A stretch of 64,000 bases of DNA from an uncultured Opitutia bacterium (GTDB lineage: Bacteria > Verrucomicrobiota > Verrucomicrobiia > Opitutales > Opitutaceae): NCBI GenBank assembly GCA_903862955.1, contig CAIPAH010000016.1, positions 1 through 64,000 of the forward strand, given 5' to 3'. Positions 57,907 through 64,000 of the stretch are shown here, piece by piece. Position 1 is the stretch's first letter. Every line of letters begins with the position of its first letter. Both the position numbers and the translations under genes were made by a program. The notes beneath the pieces are model-generated. The model saw only the letters and a list, made by a program, of their open reading frames with translations. It searched no databases and was not told the DNA's origin.

Positions 57907-58005
57907 GGTTGCAGTTGGTTGCTAAATCGTGCTGTTGTTTGGGCCAGTGAAGCGCACCAAACAGCAACCGGCAGAGCAACCAGACGGCAACCAAGAGTGG
58001 CAACC
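57907..58005. other. Cluster of GGTTGC/GCAACC motifs (candidate recombinase arm sites)
   Basis: GGTTGC occurs at 57907 and 57917 and its complement GCAACC at 57964, 57976, 57987 and 58000. The within-group spacing is 10-13 bases, about one helical turn. The group starts about 35 bases after the tRNA-like core and overlaps the first codons of the recombinase. GCAACC also occurs 38 bases before the core in sites B, C and D. Confidence 0.6.
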
Positions 58006-59107
58006 ACCGCGGGGGATTCGGTATAGCTCAAGACCAGGTCGGCCCTCGCCGTTCCTGCTTCATTGGTCAGACGATGGCAAACGCTGCGCCGCAGCCTATC
58101 CCTCACCCGCCGCACGTGAAACGGCCGCGAAAGCATTGGCCGAGAAGCGTACCGACCACGGCACCGATGTTTTGTCCTTCGACCCTCGCGAGTGGCGCCG
58201 ATGGCTCTCATTTCGTGAGCTGATCGGCGACACCGACCCGGTCCAGGTCGCGCAGCAGTGGCTCGCAGCACGCGAAAAGCACGGCATGCAGGCCTCAATT
58301 CTCGTTTCGGTAGCCTCCGAGCGGTATCTTGTGGCGAGAGCCTCAGAGGGCATCGCAATGGCCACTCTCTCGCACGCCAAGGCAGACATGGCGCGATTCA
58401 CCGCGACTTTCGGCACGAGACTGCTCGGCGAGATCAGACCGGAGGAGATCCGCCAGTGGCTCGCCCAACTGCCCTTCGCCGAAGTCACGAAGCGGAACCA
58501 CTACAAACGGGTAAATGCCTTCTTCACCTGGGCACGCCTTGAGGGCCTAGCGACTTTCAATCCGTGCGAGAGTATCAAGAGCCCAGCTCGCGAGTCCGAA
58601 GACGTAACAGTGCTGACCGTTGCCGACGTCGAAAAACTATTCGCCACGGCCTGGAAGCTCCGTCCACAAGTTTGCGCAAAGCTAGCCTTGGAGGCATTTG
58701 CCGGCCTCCGCTTTTCCTCTGCCTCCCGTTTGGTGAAGGAGGACATTAATTTCCGGGAAAAGGGAATTACGCTTCCAGCAGCCAAAATCAAAACCCGCCG
58801 TCGCCACTACATAGACGGATTGCCTGCGAATCTGTGGACTTGGTTGCGAGCCGCACCCCCCGAGGCATGGACATTGACCGAACGCCAATATCTGACCCTC
58901 AAAAGCGAAGCGTTCACTTTGGCTGGTGTTAAGAACCCTGGCAACGTACTGCGCCACTCATTCTGTTCCTACCACGTTGCCGCACATAAGGACGCCGCAC
59001 GAACCGCCGTCGTCCTCTGCCACGCCAGCCCGAGCATGCTCTATCAGCACTACAAAGGACGGGCGACAGCGAGAGATGCCAAACGCTACTTTAGCGTGAC
59101 GCCCTGA
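57929..59107 (+). CDS. int: Tyrosine recombinase (site-specific integrase)
   Basis: 392 residues from GTG. An N-terminal SAM-like DNA-binding region (AMATLSHAKADMARFTATFG) precedes the catalytic domain with Arg261 (FAGLRFSSAS), Arg342-His343 (NVLRHSFCSYH), His of LCHASPSM and the nucleophile Tyr375 (QHYKG). It is the third gene-order element typical of tRNA islands: tRNA end, then integrase. The true start is uncertain, because the first 28 codons overlap the GCAACC cluster. It probably catalysed the insertions at sites A-D. Confidence 0.9.
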   Translation: MLLFGPVKRTKQQPAEQPDGNQEWQPPRGIRYSSRPGRPSPFLLHWSDDGKRCAAAYPSPAARETAAKALAEKRTDHGTDVLSFDPREWRRWLSFRELIGDTDPVQVAQQWLAAREKHGMQASILVSVASERYLVARASEGIAMATLSHAKADMARFTATFGTRLLGEIRPEEIRQWLAQLPFAEVTKRNHYKRVNAFFTWARLEGLATFNPCESIKSPARESEDVTVLTVADVEKLFATAWKLRPQVCAKLALEAFAGLRFSSASRLVKEDINFREKGITLPAAKIKTRRRHYIDGLPANLWTWLRAAPPEAWTLTERQYLTLKSEAFTLAGVKNPGNVLRHSFCSYHVAAHKDAARTAVVLCHASPSMLYQHYKGRATARDAKRYFSVTP

Positions 59108-59349
59108 TGTTCCCCAGCCTGATCGAACCGCAACGGCAATTCCAGTTGGCCACTCATTCGCGCCAATAATTCACGCTGCACACCCAACGAGCACCGCACG
59201 GAAGCAAGTGTGTCGGACTGGACTTGACGCCATAGAACAACATTCCGGCACCCGGGCGGCGGGAATTGAACCAACAGCATCAACCGCTGTTCCTGGACCT
59301 CTAACGACGCGATCCGCGCCGTTACTGTTCTGACGGTATCACGCTTCAT
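59086..59349 (-). CDS. Possible small protein of the island
   Basis: 87 residues (MKRDTVRTVTARIASLEVQE ... LPLRFDQAGEHQGVTLK). It overlaps the convergent recombinase by 22 bases. The composition (helical, many Arg and Gln) would suit a DNA-associated protein. I recognise no family; the frame may be spurious. Confidence 0.35.
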   Translation of the reverse strand: MKRDTVRTVTARIASLEVQEQRLMLLVQFPPPGCRNVVLWRQVQSDTLASVRCSLGVQRELLARMSGQLELPLRFDQAGEHQGVTLK

Positions 59350-59385
59350 ATTTTTACCAGTTACTGCCAGTAGTAACAAGGAAAG

Positions 59386-59430
59386 GGCCGGGCCGGGGTG
59401 CCGCCTGGCGGCGGCATCCCCGGTCCGGCC
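59386..59430. terminator. Strong GC hairpin
   Basis: GGCCGGGCCGGGGTGCCGCC pairs with a near-complement ending CCGGTCCGGCC. A short palindrome GTTACT-GCCAGT-AGTAAC lies just before it. It could terminate the small gene at 59438 or the recombinase transcript. Confidence 0.55.
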
Positions 59431-59437
59431 TACTTCC

Positions 59438-59674
59438 TTATTTTGCACCGCCCTTAAGCAGGGTTAGATGCAGCGTGTCGCCGTCGGTCTCAGGACCCAC
59501 GCGACCCACGTACGTTTCGCCTTCCTTGGGCAGGGCAGGGACGACCTCGTCTTTCTCCAGGAATCGCTGGACGCAGACGATGACACCCGACCCGCACGAC
59601 ACCATCCCCTTGAGGATGCGACACGGCACACCCTTTTTGGAGACGAACTCCTTAACAACGAAGTCGGACACCAC
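59438..59674 (-). CDS. Hypothetical small protein
   Basis: 78 residues (MVSDFVVKEFVSKKGVPCRI ... DGDTLHLTLLKGGAK). It looks like a small all-beta protein with two Cys. It lies on the same strand as, and downstream of, the HAD gene (64 bases). No family recognised; the coding quality (balanced composition, no long bias) is better than that of a chance frame. Confidence 0.55.
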   Translation of the reverse strand: MVSDFVVKEFVSKKGVPCRILKGMVSCGSGVIVCVQRFLEKDEVVPALPKEGETYVGRVGPETDGDTLHLTLLKGGAK

Positions 59675-59738
59675 GGTGCCGACGACGGAAATGCCGCGAG
59701 CTAGCTGTAAAGCAGGCTCTGCGGCGGCAGTCTTGATA

Positions 59739-60401
59739 TCAGCCTTTAAATTCTATCAATGTTTTGATCATCGGGACCGCATCGGGACGGTTAGAACCTG
59801 CACGATTCAGCCATATTCCGACCATACCCGCTCGCCTACTTCCTATTGCATCGGTGTCGAAGTCATCCCCAATGAAAACACAATGCTTCGGCTCTTCTTG
59901 AGCCGCTTTGCAGGCCGCATGGAAAATCTCTGCGGCAGGCTTTGCGCACCCGATATCGCCAGATATCATCACCACGGAAAAACGTCTACCGAGTCCGGTC
60001 CTGTTTAGCTTCTCTCTCTGCTGTGCCGAATCTCCGTTGGAGATAATGCCGATTCTTTTGCTTTTGAGACACTCAAGACACGGGATTGCGTCGGGGAAAA
60101 GAGTCCAATTCTCTTCATATCTCATTAGGTATTCAGCAAAAAGGCTGTCAGATTCAGCATCGGTAAGCGCCCGGTCGTGGGAAAACATCTCACGCATTCT
60201 CGCTCGGCGTTGCTGATGAAATGTAAGCTCGCCGGTTAAAAAGCGGCGAACCTGCTTCTCTGCGACCGAATGCCAGCGGGCTACGAATGCATCCGGCGAT
60301 TCCGGAAAGATTGCTCCATGGCCGCTTTGAAACGCTAACGCAGCTGCTCTTTCAGCCCCTTTGTGGTCAACCAGTGTTCCGTCGATATCGAAGAATGTCA
60401 T
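59739..60401 (-). CDS. HAD-superfamily hydrolase in att-bounded segment A-B
   Basis: 220 residues. Motif I MTFFDIDGTLVDHKGAE, motif II IGIISNGDSAQQ, motif III KPAAEIFHAA and motif IV CVFIGDDFDTDAIGSRRAG are complete, so it should be an active phosphatase, likely of subfamily IA. The base composition is clearly lower in GC than the core genes. The gene is the last before att-like site B and runs toward the recombinase. Substrate unknown. Confidence 0.85.
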   Translation of the reverse strand: MTFFDIDGTLVDHKGAERAAALAFQSGHGAIFPESPDAFVARWHSVAEKQVRRFLTGELTFHQQRRARMREMFSHDRALTDAESDSLFAEYLMRYEENWTLFPDAIPCLECLKSKRIGIISNGDSAQQREKLNRTGLGRRFSVVMISGDIGCAKPAAEIFHAACKAAQEEPKHCVFIGDDFDTDAIGSRRAGMVGIWLNRAGSNRPDAVPMIKTLIEFKG

Positions 60402-60548
60402 TGTCGTGCTTCACCTGACGAACGGCGAACCCCAAGGGATAGATCTTTCGCCCAGGTTTGGTACTCAACTTTGGCAGGATTTGGTTTCCAACTCTCTCAG
60501 CCAGCAGTCAATGAAAACCTCAGTCCCGAATTGCGTCTCGGTACCTCC

Positions 60549-60611
60549 ACAACCAAACAGCAACCAAGCTTCGCCTCACCTATGGAGCGCAGTGGGTCCT
60601 GTAGCGTCCAC
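60549..60611. repeat. att-like site B
   Basis: Left part ACAACCAAACAGCAACC, middle CTCACCTAT, right part GTCCTGTAGCGTCCAC, which equals the tRNA-Val T-arm/acceptor end. It aligns gap-free with site C over 60 bases (47 identical). The left half is not tRNA, so it has the form of a right-end attachment site. Confidence 0.75.
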
Positions 60612-60658
60612 GTGTAATTCTTCTGCGCCTGCCGCTTCTTGCATCCGAAAGGGAGCGT

Positions 60659-61195
60659 CTAGCGGAGCAAGCCTTGCAGCAAAAAAACGGCCCCAGCCAA
60701 GCCAAAGAGCAGACTCACGAACCAGAACGCCTTGCGGTTTGTCAGCACCGAGATTGCGCCGACGGCGATTGCGATTTGAAACAGGGTGACGCCCCGGGCG
60801 AAAATAACATGCCGGCCCAGGTGTTCCTCAGACTTAGCCTGCTTCTCCTTGGCAAGCGTCTGGATTTCCTCCTGCTCCGCCTTGTAGGCGGACAACTTCT
60901 GCCGGTCCTTCTCCGTAACTTCCCGTCCCTCGGCCGCCAACAGCTCGAGTTTCGTGGCAACGATTGCAGCCTTGATGCCCTTGGCTTGGTAATAGGCCCA
61001 CTGGTCGGAGCTCTGCAGCTGTTCGATCATGGCCTCATTTGAGTGATGGCCGGCGAGCAGGGCGCATACAGCCGCCATCGCCGCGAGCAGGGCGGAGCTT
61101 AAGGCTACTCCCATGGTCCAACTCGCTTTGGAGTGGTGCGCATGTTCGTGGATTTCCTCGTGGAGGTGTTCGGTCGGAACTTCGGGATCTTCCAT
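60659..61195 (-). CDS. DUF4337 membrane protein in segment B-C
   Basis: 178 residues. A His/Glu-rich start (TEHLHEEIHEHAHHSKASW), a first membrane helix, a coiled stretch (KLSAYKAEQEEIQTLAKEKQ), and two C-terminal membrane helices make up the DUF4337 layout; function unknown. It is the only gene between att-like sites B and C. The longer frame to 61273 reads into site C and is rejected. Confidence 0.85.
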   Translation of the reverse strand: MEDPEVPTEHLHEEIHEHAHHSKASWTMGVALSSALLAAMAAVCALLAGHHSNEAMIEQLQSSDQWAYYQAKGIKAAIVATKLELLAAEGREVTEKDRQKLSAYKAEQEEIQTLAKEKQAKSEEHLGRHVIFARGVTLFQIAIAVGAISVLTNRKAFWFVSLLFGLAGAVFLLQGLLR

Positions 61196-61265
61196 GCCCC
61201 CGCTTAAAGAAATGCCACCCCCAAGGCCAAGCCGAAATTCGCTGTCACTATGAGTTTCTATTCGA

Positions 61266-61325
61266 ACAACCACACAGCAACCGCGCCTAAGCTCACCTAT
61301 CGCGAGTAGTGGACCCTGTAGCGTC
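61266..61325. repeat. att-like site C
   Basis: ACAACCACACAGCAACC, then GCTCACCTAT, then GGACCCTGTAGCGTC. The GCAACC-to-core spacing is 38 bases, exactly as in sites B and D. The tRNA-like core is shorter than in B. Confidence 0.72.
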
Positions 61326-61352
61326 TAATCTTAGGTTCGCTCTAATAGAATT

Positions 61353-61757
61353 TCAGGCGATCCTCTTGCCGGCCTCGGGCCCCACGGATTGGTCGTAAAT
61401 CGAGTCCACGGTAATTTTGACCACATACTTAAGCGGAGGCATTACCTTGGGAGCCTTCCTCAACCACTCCGCCACCTCGTCGAATATCGGGCCGGCCGTC
61501 AGCATTTCGCCGATACCTTTCAACTGATAGCCTTTAAGGCTTCTTTCTTCTATAACCGTGATAGCCACTTTCGGGTTCGCTTTCAGGTTTTCCCTGGTCT
61601 TGCAGGAGAATAGGTCGGCGAAGACCAGATGTTCATCATCAATCACCCGGACGGATCCCTTGGGGGTGGCATTGGGAGTGCCATCCAGCGATGCCGTAGA
61701 CACCCACGCCATTTTCCCTTTGATGAACTCTTGGATTTCTTGCGGAATTTTTGTCAT
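61353..61757 (-). CDS. Pyridoxamine 5'-phosphate oxidase-like flavoprotein in segment C-D
   Basis: 134 residues. The split-barrel pattern MAWVSTASLDGTPNATPKGS, HLVFADLFSCKTRENLKANP and VAITVIEERSLKGYQLKG matches the PNPOx-like FMN-binding family. The exact reaction is unknown. It is the only gene between att-like sites C and D. From 61758 to site D no gene is seen. Confidence 0.85.
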   Translation of the reverse strand: MTKIPQEIQEFIKGKMAWVSTASLDGTPNATPKGSVRVIDDEHLVFADLFSCKTRENLKANPKVAITVIEERSLKGYQLKGIGEMLTAGPIFDEVAEWLRKAPKVMPPLKYVVKITVDSIYDQSVGPEAGKRIA

Positions 61758-61929
61758 GTTAATGGGAGTGCCGATATGGGCTATGCGTTAATGAACAGGT
61801 CAATGATCTGCTGGCGCTTAAGATTCTCTTCCTGGCATGTTCAAATAGCCAGTTCAATGAGCCTGTCGGCTTAGTTGTCACCACAACGTTGCCTGGAGCG
61901 AGCCAGCTTCGCTCAGGAACTATGCCTAA

Positions 61930-61983
61930 GCAACCGCCCGCACGCTCACCCCTGGTGTGGCGTGAGTCTTGTAGTCTCACCAT
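61930..61983. repeat. att-like site D (most degenerate)
   Basis: GCAACC at 61930, GCTCACC at 61944, and GAGTCTTGTAGTCTCACCAT ending at 61983, which follows the tRNA end GAGTCCTGTAG..CCACCAT with a few changes and one base missing. The GCAACC-to-core distance is again 38. It lies 14 bases before the rhamnosidase-like gene ends and marks the probable right edge of the island. Confidence 0.68.
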
Positions 61984-61997
61984 CCTTCGCCCGCGGG

Positions 61998-63731
61998 CTA
62001 CTTGAAGACGTGAGATTGCCCGCCGGCGAGCGCGACGGAGTCACGGCCATGCAGACACAATGTGCCGGTGATGCCGGCCGGGAGGGAAATTTCTCCGACG
62101 GTCGGGCCGGTGAGACTCACGCGGATGAGGCCTTGCGGCGTGGGAATTTCGCCTTTCGCCCAGGCCAGGTCGCCGAGTTGCGGGCGGATGGCGACTTCGC
62201 GATAGCCCGGAGCGGTGGGCGTGACGCCGAGGATTTTTGCCGGCAGCAAATGAGCCGGACCCGCGGACCAGCCGTGGCAGTGGCTGCGGCCGGCGGGGAC
62301 GATGTGGTCGATTCCAGGCTCGCACCGGTCGACGAGTTCCCAGGTGGTCGTCGCCCCGCTGCGCAGCATCTGGCCGTAATACGAGCGCATCTCGTCGAGC
62401 GCTTCGCGGACGAGTCCGGCGTCGAGCCACGCCTGCAGCAGGTAAAATTCCATGAACCCGGCCATCGGACGTCGAACACCGGGATCCGATTGCAACTGCG
62501 AATACGCGGTGCGCAGCTGCTCCGGCGTGACGGCGCCGGCCAAAAACGCCGCGGCGTGCGCGTGCCAGCTGCGCGTGGCATCCGGGGAGAAATCGTCGCG
62601 GCACGCAGCGCAGGCGGGATCGCCGAACTGGGCGGCCGCCTGCGGCAGGCGCGCGCGGTGTTGCGCCCGGTAGTTTTCGGCCACCGTGGTTTCGCCGAGG
62701 AGGTCGGCGATCTTCGCGCCATCGGCGAACGCCGCGGCGATCTGGTAGGCGAGGGCGGCGCGGCTGCCCCACCAGTCTTTGCCGTCCGGCTGGTTGTCGG
62801 TGATGAAATTCTTGCCCCCCTTGGCCGCTGCGAGATCGACCTGCCCGAGATAGTTCAGCACGCGGTGCACGACCGGCGCGAGTTCGCGGGCGAGCGCGGG
62901 GTCGCCGGTGTGCAGCACATATTCCCACACGCTGGAAACGAAGTCGGCGCAGTAGTTGTCGAGCACCCACTGGTGCAGGCCGCCGGGCGTCGCGAGGTCC
63001 CCGAGATAGCTGATCCGTGGATACATATGGCCGCCGGCGAGCAGCGCCACCGCGGACAGGCTGCCGTTCTCATGCCGGCATTGCGCGAACATCTCCAGGC
63101 TGCGGCGGGCGAGCGCGGCGTCGCCGAAGAGGTAGTGCGCGCACAGGAATTCCACGCGGTAGTCGCCAATCCAGAGCATGCCGTCGCGCTTCACCCCGTC
63201 CTCGTAGAATCCTTGCATGCAGAGCTTCATCGTCCGCCGGCTGATCGCCCACGCGTCGTTCAGCAGCGCGTCCGAGCACGCGAACGCGCCGAGCTCCGCG
63301 ACCGGAGCGTGCTCGAGGGTCATCGTCGCGCGGCGCAGACGGAGCTGGCCGGGCCCGTGCGCGATCACGTTCACAAAGCGAAACGCGCGCCGGCCCTGGT
63401 TCCGTGCGACCTGCGTTCCGGGCGCGAGCGTCAGCACATCGCGGGGCTGGTGATACCAATGGTCGGGCGCGAACGGATCCTTCAGCAGCAACGCTTCCTC
63501 GAGGTCCTCGCCCTCGACCAACTCGAGCGTCATGGCTGCGTCCGCGGTCACGTCGAGTTCGAGCACGCCGACGAGCTCTTCACCGAAATCGAGCACGAGC
63601 GACGCACCGCCGGGTAGCAAGGTTTCACCGCCGTTGAGGCAAGCGGTGGGCTGGACGGCGCCGCGGACCTCGACCACCGCACGTGGCGCGTGCGGCGTGA
63701 ACACGAGCGCGGCGGGCGTGACGGCTTCCAT
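61998..63731 (-). CDS. GH78-like alpha-L-rhamnosidase family protein
   Basis: 577 residues. LVLDFGEELVGVLELDVTAD begins a beta domain. The (alpha/alpha)6 barrel holds EDGVKRDGMLWIGDYRVEFL, with Asp/Glu residues in the place of the GH78 catalytic region, and WELVDRCEPGIDHIVPAGRS HCHGWSAGP-like sequence near the end (Ser-His-Cys-His-Gly-Trp). It lacks a signal peptide and is shorter than typical secreted GH78 enzymes. It would release L-rhamnose, matching rhaB and the aldolase fusion; the substrate call is inference. Confidence 0.78.
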   Translation of the reverse strand: MEAVTPAALVFTPHAPRAVVEVRGAVQPTACLNGGETLLPGGASLVLDFGEELVGVLELDVTADAAMTLELVEGEDLEEALLLKDPFAPDHWYHQPRDVLTLAPGTQVARNQGRRAFRFVNVIAHGPGQLRLRRATMTLEHAPVAELGAFACSDALLNDAWAISRRTMKLCMQGFYEDGVKRDGMLWIGDYRVEFLCAHYLFGDAALARRSLEMFAQCRHENGSLSAVALLAGGHMYPRISYLGDLATPGGLHQWVLDNYCADFVSSVWEYVLHTGDPALARELAPVVHRVLNYLGQVDLAAAKGGKNFITDNQPDGKDWWGSRAALAYQIAAAFADGAKIADLLGETTVAENYRAQHRARLPQAAAQFGDPACAACRDDFSPDATRSWHAHAAAFLAGAVTPEQLRTAYSQLQSDPGVRRPMAGFMEFYLLQAWLDAGLVREALDEMRSYYGQMLRSGATTTWELVDRCEPGIDHIVPAGRSHCHGWSAGPAHLLPAKILGVTPTAPGYREVAIRPQLGDLAWAKGEIPTPQGLIRVSLTGPTVGEISLPAGITGTLCLHGRDSVALAGGQSHVFK

Positions 63732-63739
63732 GAAGACGG

Positions 63740-64000
63740 TCAGCAGAAGAGCCGCGAGCGCCGGACGGGGCTGCCGTGGCCCGTGCCGGTCACGCGAAAG
63801 ACGCCGCCGGCGATGCTCTCCGGTGGTTCATCGCCGCCGCGCGCACTGGTGACGAACAGCTGGTCGAATTTTTCGCCGCCAAAACAGCACGACGTCGGCC
63901 GCAGGGTGGGAATCGCGATCGCGCCATCCACGCGGCCGTCCGCCTGGTGATGGACGATCCGGCTGCCGTCCCAGCGCGCGGACCAAAAGCCGCCCGCGAT
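63740..64000 (-). CDS. SMP-30/gluconolactonase family protein, C-terminal part
   Basis: The frame enters from the window edge and ends at 63740. The visible 86 residues contain AGGFWSARWDGSRIVHHQAD and IPTLRPTSCCFGGEKFDQLF, then FVTSARGG and AGGVFRV, which are the last blades of the SMP-30 propeller. Members are sugar lactonases; an L-rhamnono- or L-fuconolactonase would suit the neighbours. The next gene begins 8 bases after its stop, so they likely share a transcript. Confidence 0.85.
   Translation of the reverse strand: MAGGFWSARWDGSRIVHHQADGRVDGAIAIPTLRPTSCCFGGEKFDQLFVTSARGGDEPPESIAGGVFRVTGTGHGSPVRRSRLFC

Noticed and set aside
57815-58003. Minus-strand frame with YRTRTCDPGRVKQLP
   Set aside because: Antisense reading through the decayed tRNA-Val copy; no independent support.
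60549-61983. Sites B, C and D as integron attC sites
   Set aside because: They lack the imperfect palindrome and the GTTRRRY boundaries of attC, and match the tRNA-Val end instead; the recombinase shows no integron-specific insert that I can see.

Overview
The window is GC-rich, gene-dense DNA from a bacterium that is most likely a member of the Verrucomicrobia (Opitutus-like Opitutaceae). The evidence is a Planctomycetes-Verrucomicrobia type bacterial microcompartment (BMC), a DUF1501 / PSCyt1-DUF1549-DUF1553 pair typical of the PVC superphylum, DapL-type lysine biosynthesis, few Shine-Dalgarno-like leaders, and many short palindromic intergenic repeats.

Layout. 0.1-12.4 kb is housekeeping: small DUF proteins, an SSS-family symporter with a 51-residue membrane partner, a PhyH oxygenase, phosphofructokinase, a HAD phosphatase, an Mla-type lipid transport operon (STAS-MlaE, MlaF, MlaD, PqiC-like lipoprotein), dapL and a divergent panC. 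After a short AT-richer stretch with two orphan genes (12.4-13.1 kb), 13.3-26.0 kb is a complete BMC locus: seven shell proteins (one tandem-domain PduT-like, three hexamer-forming, three pentamer-forming), a PduS-like flavin/Fe-S protein, a DeoR regulator, PduL, acetate kinase, CoA-acylating aldehyde dehydrogenase, class II aldolase, lactate/malate-type dehydrogenase and a rhamnulose-1-phosphate aldolase/lactaldehyde dehydrogenase fusion. The inferred pathway is: fuculose- or rhamnulose-1-phosphate is cleaved to DHAP and lactaldehyde; the compartment converts lactaldehyde through lactyl-CoA and lactyl-phosphate to lactate plus ATP, with part reduced to propanediol. Rhamnulokinase (32.7 kb), a GH78-like rhamnosidase (62-63.7 kb) and other sugar enzymes fit deoxysugar scavenging.

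26-47.9 kb carries an M13 peptidase, sugar-acting proteins, malate:quinone oxidoreductase, an OPT transporter, a FAH-family hydrolase, an AraC regulator, and a compact one-carbon cluster (UroD-like protein, MTHFR with Cys-rich C-terminus, GcvT/LigM-like methyltransferase), then gcvP and nth.

From 48.1 kb the DNA looks like a tRNA-associated island. An intact tRNA-Val(CAC) is followed by a second UroD-like gene, a propeller protein, a GPH symporter and the DUF1501/PSCyt1 pair. Then come a decayed tRNA-Val copy sharing a 36-bp 3' end with the intact gene, a tyrosine recombinase, and three further degenerate att-like sites (60.6, 61.3, 62.0 kb) with one internal geometry. Between them lie one- to four-gene segments. 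This att-delimited array is the most unusual structure seen here. The window ends in an unfinished SMP-30 family gene.
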